Assembly: GCA_016700415.1 (NCBI GenBank)
Contig: CP065018.1
Span: forward strand, 806,001 to 870,000
DNA length: 64,000 bases
Reading direction: 5' to 3'
Source of the DNA: Flavobacteriales bacterium
GTDB taxonomy: Bacteria; Bacteroidota; Bacteroidia; Flavobacteriales_F; PHOS-HE28
Position 1 is the stretch's first letter. Each line of letters begins with the position of its first letter. Positions 44,942-53,709 of the stretch are shown piece by piece. The notes beneath the pieces are model-generated. The model made no database searches. It was not told the origin of the DNA and saw only the letters and a list, made by a program, of their open reading frames with translations. Both the position numbers and the translations under genes were made by a program.

Positions 44942-45124
44942 GCCGCAAAGATGCAAAGGCTTCAACACAGTTCCGCTCAGGACCTCCGCCCCGGGACCCC
45001 GAAGTCCTCGGATCCTTCACGACGTGCGGACCACAGATGTACGCTTATGGACGTTTTGGAAAGCTCACTCAGCGGTCTCCTCCTCGGGGTCCGAAATGCG
45101 TCGGACCATGAGGTACTCCGCTCC

Positions 45125-45886
45125 TCAGATCTGCACCTTCAGTCCATCATGCGCTATATGCACATGTGGCGGCAATTCCACCTCCGCATGGAGGCCCATG
45201 AAATGGCTGATGTGCGTAAGGTAGGCCCGGCCCGGCTCCAATTCCTCGATCAGGGCCAGCGCTTCCTGTAAGTTGAAATGCGAGATGTGCTCCTTCTTCC
45301 GCAGCGCGTTCACCACCAGCACCTCGCTACCGCGGATCTTCCTCTTCTCTTCGGGCGAGATCGATTTGGCATCGGTGATGTAGGTGAGCCTTCCGATCCT
45401 GAAGCCGAGCACGGGCATATGGTAGTGCATCACTTCAACGGGGACCACGGGAATGCCCGCCGCAACAAACGGCTCCCGGCCGATGGTATGCAGGTGGTAC
45501 TGTGGCATGCCCGGATACTGCGAGCCGGAAAAAGCATAGGCATACACCCGGCGGACGGCGTTCAGCGTGGCCTCATCCGCATAGATCGGTACCGGCCGTG
45601 GCGGCTCATGCGCAAAGCTGATGGCGCGCAGGTCGTCCATGCCCGCGATGTGGTCCATGTGCTCATGGGTGAGCAGCACGGCGTCCAGGTCGGGCACGCC
45701 CTCGCGGAGCATCTGCTGGCGAAAGTCCGGACCGGCATCGATCAGGAGGGTCTTTCCATCCGTTTCGACCAGTACCGATGAACGCGTGCGTTTATCCCGC
45801 GGGTCGGTGCTGCGGCATACCGCACAAGCACAGGCGATCACGGGAACGCCTTGGCTGGTGCCGGTACCTAAGAATGTGAGCTGCAC
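45125..45886 (-). CDS. MBL-fold phosphodiesterase (PhnP-like)
   Basis: 253 aa from a GTG start. Metallo-beta-lactamase fold: the metal motif LLTHEHMDHIAGMD (H-x-H-x-D-H), MHYHMPVLGFRIG, ITDAKSI and a final YLTHISHFMG. An upstream Cys set (CACAVC ... ) resembles the zinc site of PhnP-like cyclic phosphodiesterases. Likely a cytoplasmic phosphodiesterase of unsettled substrate. A TACCTTCG element on the minus strand (45905-45912) is 18 nt upstream. Confidence 0.88.
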   Translation of the reverse strand: MQLTFLGTGTSQGVPVIACACAVCRSTDPRDKRTRSSVLVETDGKTLLIDAGPDFRQQMLREGVPDLDAVLLTHEHMDHIAGMDDLRAISFAHEPPRPVPIYADEATLNAVRRVYAYAFSGSQYPGMPQYHLHTIGREPFVAAGIPVVPVEVMHYHMPVLGFRIGRLTYITDAKSISPEEKRKIRGSEVLVVNALRKKEHISHFNLQEALALIEELEPGRAYLTHISHFMGLHAEVELPPHVHIAHDGLKVQI

Positions 45887-45904
45887 GCGGGATGGGATCT
45901 TCGG

Positions 45905-45912
45905 CGAAGGTA
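45905..45912 (-). promoter_or_regulatory. -7 element for MBL hydrolase
   Basis: TACCTTCG on the minus strand, 18 nt before the GTG start at 45886. Confidence 0.45.
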
Positions 45913-46078
45913 AGGGCCTCCGGTTCCTCGTCCCCGGCGCTTATTCCATGACATCTCCAAACGCTTGTTGAGTTTTTTTCAGGCACTAGGAGCTCCGGGC
46001 TTGGGCAGGAAGTTCTTCTGTCTCGCCGCCCATGGCCAAAGCCCTGCCTCAGTGTCCTCTTTAAGTGACCTGAGGGGA

Positions 46079-47617
46079 CTACCCTTCCGCGGTCAACCTC
46101 AGCGTGTAGACGTCTTCGCGGCGATCTTTCAGATTCTGCACGCTGCCGCGATGGTGCAGGTCGCGCAGCAGGCTCATGTCCACGTCCACCACCAGCACCA
46201 TTTCGGTGTTCGGCGTGGCTTCGCCCTTGATGCCCGTGGCCGGGAAGCCGAAGTCACATGGGGTGAACACCGCGCTTTGGGCGTACTGGATGTCCATGTT
46301 CTTCACCTTGGGCAGATTGCCGACGCTGCCGGCGATGGCCACGAAGCATTCGTTCTCCACGGCCCGTGCCATGGCGCACAAGCGCACACGTGAGAAGGCG
46401 TTCTGCGTGTCGGTAAGGAAGGGCACGATGAGCAGTTGCATGCCTTGCAGGGCCATCAAGCGCACCAGTTCGGGAAATTCACAATCGTAGCAGATCAGCA
46501 CACCCACCTTGCCGCAATCGGTATCGAACACGCGTACCTGCTTTCCGCCGTGGATGCCCCAGGCATTGCGCTCGTTGGGGGTGATGTGGATCTTCTCATA
46601 CCGCTCCCAGCTTCCGTCCCGGCGGCAGAGGAAGCCCATGTTGTACAGGATCCCGTTCTCCACCAAGGGCATGCTTCCGGTGACGATGTTCACGTTGTAC
46701 TTCACCGCCGCTTTCACCATGAAGTCACGTATGGGGATTGTGTGCTCGGCAAGGCTGCGGATGGCCTCGGCCTCGCTCTGCTCGTCGTACATGGACATCA
46801 GCGGGGCGTTGAAGAACTCCGGGAACACGGCGAAGTCACTGCCATAGCCGCTGACCACTTGCAGGAAGAAGTCCAGGTGCTCGAACAGTCCGTCGATACC
46901 GGCGTAGTTGCGCATCTGCCATTGCACGAGGCCCAGCCGGACGTTCCTTGACCAGCTTCCGCCCATCTCGGCCTCATTGTGGTAGATGTTGTCCCACTCC
47001 ATCAGGGTGGCGTACTCCATCGAGTTCACATCGTCCGGCATGTAGCCTTTCAACAGGCGCACCACATGAAATTCGTTGGAGAGCTGGAAAGAGAGCACCG
47101 GGTCGTGAATGGCCTTTTCACGCACTTTGGCGATGTACTGCTTAGGGGTGAGCTTCTTGGCGTGCTTGTGGTAATTGGGGATGCGTCCGCCGAACATCAC
47201 GGAACGCAGGTTGAGCTGCTCGCAGAGCTCCTTGCGGGCTTCGTACAAACGCCTGCCGAGCCGCATGCCGCGGAACTCGGGATGGACGAAGACCTCGATA
47301 CCGTACAGCACGTTCCCCTTGAGGCTGTGGGTATTGAAGGAGTAACCGCCGGTGGCCTTCATATAGGTGTGGTCGAACCCCAGCTTGTCGATGTCAACGA
47401 TGATGGTGAGCGCGCAGCCGGCGAGCTTGCCGTCCACGAAGACGCCGAGCTGGCCTTGGGGGAACAGGTCCACCAGCCTGGCAATGGTCTCGCGCTTCCA
47501 CAGGCCTCCGCTCCAGTCCGGGTAAACCGCGTTCATCACGGTGGCAAAATCATCGAACGCGTCCATGGTGAACGGCCTTACCTCCACTTTCTTGGAAGTA
47601 CTTCTCTTCTTGCTCAT
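46079..47617 (-). CDS. GNAT acetyltransferase fused to carbon-nitrogen hydrolase
   Basis: 512 aa. Residues 10-190 are a GNAT domain (VEVFVHPEFRGMRLGRRLYEARKEL, the acetyl-CoA loop). Residues 220-500 are a nitrilase-superfamily amidase with its triad: Glu in AVFPEFFNAP, Lys in EKIHITPNE and Cys in VLICYDCEFPEL. The fused pair is a recognised but poorly characterised architecture; it may acetylate and then deamidate a small molecule. Its ATG overlaps the stop of the DUF389 gene upstream by 4 nt. Confidence 0.92.
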   Translation of the reverse strand: MSKKRSTSKKVEVRPFTMDAFDDFATVMNAVYPDWSGGLWKRETIARLVDLFPQGQLGVFVDGKLAGCALTIIVDIDKLGFDHTYMKATGGYSFNTHSLKGNVLYGIEVFVHPEFRGMRLGRRLYEARKELCEQLNLRSVMFGGRIPNYHKHAKKLTPKQYIAKVREKAIHDPVLSFQLSNEFHVVRLLKGYMPDDVNSMEYATLMEWDNIYHNEAEMGGSWSRNVRLGLVQWQMRNYAGIDGLFEHLDFFLQVVSGYGSDFAVFPEFFNAPLMSMYDEQSEAEAIRSLAEHTIPIRDFMVKAAVKYNVNIVTGSMPLVENGILYNMGFLCRRDGSWERYEKIHITPNERNAWGIHGGKQVRVFDTDCGKVGVLICYDCEFPELVRLMALQGMQLLIVPFLTDTQNAFSRVRLCAMARAVENECFVAIAGSVGNLPKVKNMDIQYAQSAVFTPCDFGFPATGIKGEATPNTEMVLVVDVDMSLLRDLHHRGSVQNLKDRREDVYTLRLTAEG

Positions 47618-48990
47618 CTTCTTCTCCGGTGTTCTTCCTCCTTGATCACTTTCGCGCTGTCCGCGGTAACGGCCAGGGCGAAATGCTTGTCGTTGAGGCG
47701 CACGATGAGCCAGCGGCGGATGCGGGCCATTTCCGCAGTGTCCGGATAATTTACGAAATGCGCGGCGACGACCTGCTTCATGCTGTCCTTGGCGCTGGCA
47801 CCGGGAAGTTCCGCCGTTACGAGCCAGCGGAGCCCGGGGGCCATGGCCTTGGCCTCGGCCATGAGGGCCTGGTCCTGCTGCTTCACCTGCGACAAACTGT
47901 CGCGCACCGCTCCGAGGCGGGCCACCAGTACGTTCTGGTCATCGATCTGGCGTTGCATGCCCTCGTTCTTCGAGCGCTGCTCTTTGTCCAGCTCCTGCAA
48001 GGAAAGTCCCGTCCGGATCTTCAGGTCGGCCCCGGCGATACCGTGCAACGCGAGGCGTTGGTACATCTTGACGCTGTCGGCCGAAGTGATGCCATTGCCG
48101 AGGTAGGTGAGCGTGATCGACCGATTGGGGGCATCGATCGACTTGTCCAACAAGTAGTTCTCAGGGACGGTGCATTCATAGGCGATGAATTCCTGGGCCT
48201 TGTGGACGAAGGCATTTTCCACCACGAGCCTATACGCGAGCCAGATGCTCGGGACCACGGTGGCCAGGACGATCAACGTGGTATATCGCCGGATCTTCCC
48301 GGTGAGCTTCACGTCCTCCACAAAGCGCTGCGGGTACCCCAACCAGCGCACCATGGCCAATGCGGCGATGCTGATGAACACGGAGTTGATGAGGAAGAGG
48401 TAGAGCGCCCCGGCGAAATAGGTCCAGTTGAGGTGCGCCAGGCCGTAGCCCGCGGTACACAAGGGGGGCATCAGGGCGGTGGCGATGGCAACACCGGGCA
48501 CCACGTTGCCCCGGACCTTGTCCTTACTGGTCACGGCGATTATACCGGCAAAGCCTCCGGAGAGCGCGATCAGCACGTCCCAGATGGAGGGGCTGGTGCG
48601 GGCCAGGATCTCCGAGTGCGCATCGCTCAACGGACTGATCAGGAAGTAGAGCGCGCTGGTGCCTATGCTCACCACAACAGCGAACCCGATGTTCTTCAGG
48701 GAGCGCCGCACCAGCCGGAGGTCCAGCACGCCAAGCCCGGCGCCCACGCCCATGATGGGGCCCATGAGCGGGGAGATCAACATGGCGCCGATCACCACTG
48801 CGGTGGAGTTCACGTTCAACCCTACCGATGCGATGAGGATCGCGCAGACCAGGATCAACATGTTGGTACCGCGGAACACCACGCCGCTCTCGATGGCTTT
48901 CATGGCCACCTGCGGGTCCTCGGCGTCATCGCCAAGGCGGAGGAAGTTGATGAGGGAGGTGAAACGCATGGCGGAGTTACAGGGCGACAA
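47614..48990 (-). CDS. DUF389 membrane protein
   Basis: 458 aa. The DUF389 block is seen as [30 protein letters not shown]-like helices (residues 45-75) followed by [14 protein letters not shown] and [21 protein letters not shown]; six to seven membrane helices end near residue 250. The C-terminal 200 residues are soluble with a heptad-like stretch ([20 protein letters not shown]). Function of the family is unknown. ATGA overlap with the downstream fusion enzyme. Confidence 0.9.
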   Translation of the reverse strand: [458 protein letters not shown]

Positions 48991-49086
48991 ATGTCAGTGA
49001 AAAGCGTAGATCCATCATTTACGTGCCGACATTTTCCCAACACCGTAGTTGACCATTTCCGGCCATGAGGTATGCCTTGCGCATAT

Positions 49087-49998
49087 TCAGTCCTTTTGAA
49101 CCTTCACATTGATGGGCGGAACGCCGACCACTTGGAAAGTGGCGGAGGCCAGCTTGATGACGCCGTCCGTGGCTTCGATCTCGCGCAGAAGACGCGTGAA
49201 CAGGGCGTCCTTGGTGCCGCGCCGTTGTTTGTAGTCCACCACGTACCGCAGGGTGAACTCCACCCAATTGTCGTTGAACGCCATGGTCACCCACGGGCTG
49301 GTGCGTGCATCCTCCACCATGAACTTGCTCACCATCGCCTTCCACTTGGCCTGGGAATCCGCGGTGAGGCCGCCCGCCACCTCCCGCAATACCTGATCGA
49401 ACAATGCACGGGCGCGTTCATAGTCGCTGCCGAACATCACGGGCACCTTGATCTCGTCCCAGAGGAAAGGAAAATCCGCGGAATAGTTGAAGACCGGTTC
49501 CTTGAAGACAAAGCTGTTGGCAACGCGCACGATGCGGCCGTTGTAGAGGTCGCCATCCACCCATTGGCCTACCTCCATCACCGTGGTGCGGAGCACGCCG
49601 ATATCGACCACATCGCCTTTGATACCGCCGAGCTGCACGCGGTCACCGGTGCGATAAAAGCCGCCGAACATCACGGCAAGCCAGCCCGCCACCGAGGCGA
49701 TGACCTCCTGCAAGGCGAAGGCAATGCCCGCACCGGCCACGCCCAAAGCCACGGTAAATCCGCTGAGCTTGTCACTGTACACCACCATGATCAGCACCAG
49801 CACGAGCAGGTAGCCCGCTACGTCGAAGAGCTTCCTCACGCGGTACTTGGCGTCGGCCTGCTCCGTCCTGCCGGTGAAGCGGGCCTTGAGGAATTTCATC
49901 AACGTCCAGATCAACGCCACGCCGACCACCAGCCCCACGATGCGGCCCACCGTGGGGTTCAGTAGCCATTCACGGGTGAAACCCTCCATGTCCATCAT
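49087..49998 (-). CDS. MscS-family mechanosensitive channel
   Basis: 303 aa from the ATG at 49998 (tandem ATGs follow). Two to three N-terminal helices, then the MscS pore and beta domain: GVAGAGIAFALQEVIASVAGW, GDRVQLGGIKGDVVDIGVLRTTV and GRIVRVANSFVFKEPV. It opens on membrane tension to release osmolytes. Divergent from a second MscS gene, with about 210 nt between starts. The two differ clearly in sequence, so this is not a recent duplication. Confidence 0.9.
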   Translation of the reverse strand: MMDMEGFTREWLLNPTVGRIVGLVVGVALIWTLMKFLKARFTGRTEQADAKYRVRKLFDVAGYLLVLVLIMVVYSDKLSGFTVALGVAGAGIAFALQEVIASVAGWLAVMFGGFYRTGDRVQLGGIKGDVVDIGVLRTTVMEVGQWVDGDLYNGRIVRVANSFVFKEPVFNYSADFPFLWDEIKVPVMFGSDYERARALFDQVLREVAGGLTADSQAKWKAMVSKFMVEDARTSPWVTMAFNDNWVEFTLRYVVDYKQRRGTKDALFTRLLREIEATDGVIKLASATFQVVGVPPINVKVQKD

Positions 49999-50207
49999 GG
50001 TCGGCGCGGGGTGTTGCCGTGTACGCGTAACGATGCCAAATCGATCTGGGCGGTGGCATCGGCAACCACGAGGAACAGGGGTCGGAACAACATGTCGGGT
50101 GAAAGGTATCGACCACCATTGCATCAGCAAGGTTTTTTCCGAACGGCATCCAAGCAATGGGGGATGTGGCTTCCTTTGCGAGGCTGCTTCACGATCGCAA
50201 CACCACC

Positions 50208-51035
50208 ATGTTCACGGAGACCTTGTTCCATATCGGCGGCCTTGTCTTCACGGTAGGGCACGTGCTCTGGGCGATGATCACCATTGCCGTCGCCTTTCTA
50301 TTGCTGCGATTGGTGAAAGCCGCCATGCACCGCCGCGCTAAAGGCGACATGGACCAACGCTCGCGACTGCATTCGGCATACCTCCTTGTGAAGTACGCCG
50401 TATGGGTGGGCACCATCATCATCGTGCTGCAAGTGCTGGGCATGAACATCACCTTCCTGGTAGCGGGCTCTGCGGCCTTGTTGGTGGGCTTGGGCATCGG
50501 GATCCAGCAGACCTTCAATGACATCATCTCCGGCATTTTCATCCTGATGGAAGGTACCATCATGGTGGGCGACGTGCTGGAGGTGGAAGGTCTGGTGGGC
50601 CGCGTGACGGAGATCAACCTGCGCACCTCCACCATCTATTCCCGTGACGGCATGAACGTGATCGTGCCCAACCACCGTTTCATCAACGAGAACGTGGTGA
50701 ACTGGAGCCACAACGCGCTGGAAACGCGCTTCAACCTGAGGGTGGGCGTGGCCTATGGCTCGGACGCGGAATTGGTGAAGAAGATCCTGATGGGCTGCGC
50801 GATGGACCAGACGGACGTGGTCATGGACGATCCGGAGCACGCGGTGAAAGTGCGCTTCATCGATTTCGGCGACAGCGCCCTGATCTTTGAACTGCTGTTC
50901 TGGAGCCGGAACATCTTTCTGGTGGAACAGACCAAGAGCGACATCCGATTCCGCATCTTGGAACGTTTCCGCGAGGCGGGCGTCGCCATTCCTTTCCCGC
51001 AGCGCGACCTGCACATCATTCCCCCGAAGGCTTGA
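50208..51035 (+). CDS. MscS-family mechanosensitive channel, second copy
   Basis: 275 aa from the ATG at 50208; the frame opens at an ATG at 50157, but that stretch has no membrane character and a TTCCTTTG promoter-like element lies between the two. Helices at residues 8-28, 45-68 and the pore helix (FLVAGSAALLVGLGIGIQQTFND), then GTIMVGDVLEVEGLVGRVTEINLRTSTI and VPNHRFINENVVNWSH. It is followed 21 nt later by a potassium channel gene. Confidence 0.9.
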   Translation: MFTETLFHIGGLVFTVGHVLWAMITIAVAFLLLRLVKAAMHRRAKGDMDQRSRLHSAYLLVKYAVWVGTIIIVLQVLGMNITFLVAGSAALLVGLGIGIQQTFNDIISGIFILMEGTIMVGDVLEVEGLVGRVTEINLRTSTIYSRDGMNVIVPNHRFINENVVNWSHNALETRFNLRVGVAYGSDAELVKKILMGCAMDQTDVVMDDPEHAVKVRFIDFGDSALIFELLFWSRNIFLVEQTKSDIRFRILERFREAGVAIPFPQRDLHIIPPKA

Positions 51036-51056
51036 TCGCGACCGCTACCTTGCAGC

Positions 51057-51869
51057 ATGGAAACTCCCGGCCGCAGTGCCTTGCGGAATCGCTTGTACCG
51101 CACTGTCTTCGGCACTACCACGCCTGCGGGCAAGCTGTTCGATGTAGTACTGTTGTGGGCCATCCTCATCAGTGTGCTGCTGGTGATGCTGGAAAGTGTG
51201 CCCGCGATCAAGGCCCGCTATGGTCATGCGCTTTATTTGGCCGAGCTGATCTTTACCGGCCTGTTCACGGTGGAATACCTGCTGCGGCTTTGGATCGTGC
51301 AGAAGCCCCGGCATTATGTACTGAGCTTCTTCGGCATCGTCGACCTTCTCTCGATCCTGCCCACCTTCCTCAGCTTGATCATCGGCGGCGCCCAGTCGCT
51401 CATGGTGATCCGCGTGCTGCGCCTGATCCGGGTGTTCCGCGTGCTGAAGCTGGCGCGCTTTATCAACGAGGCCGGCATGCTGGGCCGGGCACTGGTGGCC
51501 AGCAGGAGAAAGATCATGGTCTTTCTCCTGGCGGTGCTCACCATCGTGGTGATCTTCGGCACGGTGATGTACTTGGTGGAAAGCCCTGAGGCCGGGTTCA
51601 CCAGCATCCCCCGCAGCATCTACTGGACCATTGTTACCTTGACAACAGTGGGTTATGGCGACATCGCCCCGCAGACCACCATCGGCCAGATGATCGCTTC
51701 GATGATCATGATCCTGGGCTATTCCATCATCGCCGTGCCAACGGGCATCGTGGGCGTGGAACTGGCCAAGAGCGCGAATCCGGGCAAAGAGTGCATGACC
51801 TGCCACGCCACAGGGCACTTGGGAGATGCACGGTTCTGCAGGCGGTGCGGGGCGGAGCTGCCGGTCTGA
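51057..51869 (+). CDS. six-helix potassium channel with C-terminal zinc ribbon
   Basis: 270 aa. Voltage-gated-type cation channel: S1-S4 helices with an Arg-rich S4 (VIRVLRLIRVFRVLKLARF, residues 117-135), pore helix and the potassium filter TLTTVGYGDI (194-203). The C-terminus adds a small ribbon with CxxC pairs, C246-x2-C249 and C261-x2-C264 (CMTCHATGHLGDARFCRRCG), which could sense metal or redox state. The promoter-like TACCTTGC ends 3 nt before the ATG. Confidence 0.92.
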   Translation: METPGRSALRNRLYRTVFGTTTPAGKLFDVVLLWAILISVLLVMLESVPAIKARYGHALYLAELIFTGLFTVEYLLRLWIVQKPRHYVLSFFGIVDLLSILPTFLSLIIGGAQSLMVIRVLRLIRVFRVLKLARFINEAGMLGRALVASRRKIMVFLLAVLTIVVIFGTVMYLVESPEAGFTSIPRSIYWTIVTLTTVGYGDIAPQTTIGQMIASMIMILGYSIIAVPTGIVGVELAKSANPGKECMTCHATGHLGDARFCRRCGAELPV

Positions 51870-51950
51870 GGTGATAGGTGATAGGCCACTGCCTACTGCC
51901 ATTATCCTAAGGGCATTGCATTCCGTTCACTTATCACCGGCCACCTGCCA
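51866..51950. repeat. heptad repeats after channel gene
   Basis: GGTGATA doublet then GGCCACTGCCTACTGCC, and farther on CACTTATCACCGGCCACCTG, all with a 7-nt beat and mutually complementary in part. Fills the gap to the CoA transferase gene. Confidence 0.6.
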
Positions 51951-51956
51951 CCGCTC

Positions 51957-51964
51957 TACATTCG
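51957..51964 (+). promoter_or_regulatory. -7 element, probable leaderless start
   Basis: TACATTCG ends 4 nt before the ATG at 51969, so the CoA transferase message probably starts at or near its first codon. Confidence 0.45.
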
Positions 51965-51968
51965 TCCC

Positions 51969-53036
51969 ATGCTGAAAGACCTCTTGGTGATCGAGACCGC
52001 CAGCGTACTCGCCGGACCCGCCGTGGGCATGTTCTTCGCGGAGCTGGGCGCCCGCGTGGTGAAGGTGGAGAACCCCAAGGCCGGCGGGGATGTCACGCGG
52101 AAGTGGAAACTGCCCACTGAAGACCCGGGATCAAACGTCAGTGCGTACTTCAGCAGTGTCAATTTCGGGAAGGAGCATCTCTTCTTGGACCTCACCGATG
52201 AAGCTGCACGAGCGGAATTCGACGCATTAGTGGCCAAGGCCGATGTGTTGATCAGCAACCACATGGCCGCGGACGCGGAAAAACTCGGGCTTACGCGCGA
52301 TCGGCTAAGTGCGCTGAACCCGAAGCTTATCCAGGGCCACATCCGTGGCTATGCGGACGATGCGGCTCGCCCCGCCTACGACGTGGTCCTGCAGGCAGGG
52401 ACGGGCTACATCAGCATGACCGGCACCGACGCGGAACACCCGGCCAAGCTCCCCGTGGCCATGATCGACATCCTGGCGGCCCATCAGCTGAAGGAAGGGA
52501 TCCTGCTTGCCTTGCTGAACAGGACCAACAGCGGGAAAGGGGCATTCGTAGAGGTGACATTGGAAGAGGCCGCGCTCACGGGCTTAGTGAACCAGGCCTC
52601 CAACTGGCTGATGGCCGGTCACGTGGCGCAGCCGATCGGCACCTTGCATCCGAACATCGCACCGTACGGCGAGGTGTTCACCTGCTCCGACAGGAAGCGG
52701 ATCGTGCTCGCCGTAGGAAGCAATGCCCAGTTCCGGAAGCTTTGCGAAGCGCTTGAACTCCCTGCGGTGAAGAACGATGCGGACTTTGCGGAGAACAACA
52801 GCCGCGTGGTGAACCGGGCACGCCTTGCAGAGCTATTGGCCCCGGCTATCGCGACGTTCCCACGGGAACCGCTATTGGAAAAGCTTCAAACTCGCGGGGT
52901 GCCTGCGGGTGCAGTGAATTCCATCGATGCGGCCCTCTCCTCCCCTTCCGCCAAGCGCATGACACGCGAAGAAATGCTGGACGGTATCCGTACGTTGAGG
53001 ATCAGCGGCAACGCCTTCCGGAGCGAGTATTTTTAA
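51969..53036 (+). CDS. CaiB/BaiF family CoA transferase
   Basis: 355 aa. Class III CoA transferase: ETASVLAGPAVGMFFAELGARVVKVENP at the N-terminus (nucleotide-binding), the catalytic Asp region around YDVVLQAGTGYISMTG and FVEVTLEEAALTGLVNQ. It moves CoA between carboxylic acids; the substrate is unknown. Stands alone, convergent with the following membrane-protein gene and separated by an 18-bp hairpin. Confidence 0.92.
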   Translation: MLKDLLVIETASVLAGPAVGMFFAELGARVVKVENPKAGGDVTRKWKLPTEDPGSNVSAYFSSVNFGKEHLFLDLTDEAARAEFDALVAKADVLISNHMAADAEKLGLTRDRLSALNPKLIQGHIRGYADDAARPAYDVVLQAGTGYISMTGTDAEHPAKLPVAMIDILAAHQLKEGILLALLNRTNSGKGAFVEVTLEEAALTGLVNQASNWLMAGHVAQPIGTLHPNIAPYGEVFTCSDRKRIVLAVGSNAQFRKLCEALELPAVKNDADFAENNSRVVNRARLAELLAPAIATFPREPLLEKLQTRGVPAGAVNSIDAALSSPSAKRMTREEMLDGIRTLRISGNAFRSEYF

Positions 53037-53080
53037 AGGACGCGGAGGCGCTGAGAATACGGACCGGTGGGCTTGGGTGG

Positions 53081-53150
53081 GGAGTCTTGAGTCGGGAGTC
53101 CTGAGACTATTAGTCGGGACTCAAGACTCCCGACTAATAGTCTCAAGACT
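53081..53150. terminator. 18-bp perfect hairpin built from heptads
   Basis: TGAGACTATTAGTCGGGA (53102-53119) and its exact complement (53128-53145), loop 8 nt, preceded by AGTCTTG/AGTCGGG heptads. It lies between convergent genes and touches the stop of the gene ending at 53143. Likely a bidirectional transcription stop. Confidence 0.7.
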
Positions 53151-53709
53151 TTCTCTCCGCCTTCCGCTCCCGCTTCAATTCCGCAGCGAGCAGTTGGACC
53201 ACCTCGCGCGCTTCCTCCTCCGTAAGGCCGCGGCCGAAGGCCACCTTCTTCTCGTGGTATTCAAAGCCTAAGCGCTCAGCTCCCCGCGTCCAGAAGGAGT
53301 CGCTCATTTGCCATTTCCAGGAGGTCTCGTCCATGTTCAACAGCCCCAGCCGCTGGATGTTAGCGATGAAGTAACGGGTCGCCTTCCCGAAGCGGTAGAG
53401 GCTGTTCTTGATGGTGAGCTCGCCGTCCTTTACCCGCCAGAGCTCAAAGCCTTTTTTGCGCCACAGCACCACACGTATGATCCGCAGCTCGAAGTAGCCC
53501 CAAAAAGCGAGCATGATGAACAACGGGACGCGCATGTCCGGGCCAGCGCCATGGAGGAACTCGTAGAGGAAGGCCACACCGCATAGCGTCCATGCCACTA
53601 ACCAACCGATAAGAAGCGCCCACTGCCGCTTGGGGAGCCGGGAGCCGATGACGATGCTGATTCCTTCGCCCTGCCGCTCAACACTAACACGGTCACTGAT
53701 GAACTCCAT
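53143..53709 (-). CDS. small membrane protein of unknown function
   Basis: 188 aa with two membrane helices close together (ALLIGWLVAWTLCGVAFLYEF and VPLFIMLAFWGYFELRII, about residues 33-75), then a soluble PH-like beta domain (LWRVKDGELTIKNSLYRFGKATRYF) and a charged C-terminal helix. No family name known to me. Its start overlaps the end of bshA by 17 nt, so it is expressed with bacillithiol synthesis, though a role there is not shown. Confidence 0.7.
   Translation of the reverse strand: MEFISDRVSVERQGEGISIVIGSRLPKRQWALLIGWLVAWTLCGVAFLYEFLHGAGPDMRVPLFIMLAFWGYFELRIIRVVLWRKKGFELWRVKDGELTIKNSLYRFGKATRYFIANIQRLGLLNMDETSWKWQMSDSFWTRGAERLGFEYHEKKVAFGRGLTEEEAREVVQLLAAELKRERKAERKS

Noticed and set aside
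49087..51035. Recent tandem duplication of mscS
   Set aside because: The two proteins share only general family motifs, are divergent in orientation and differ in helix content.
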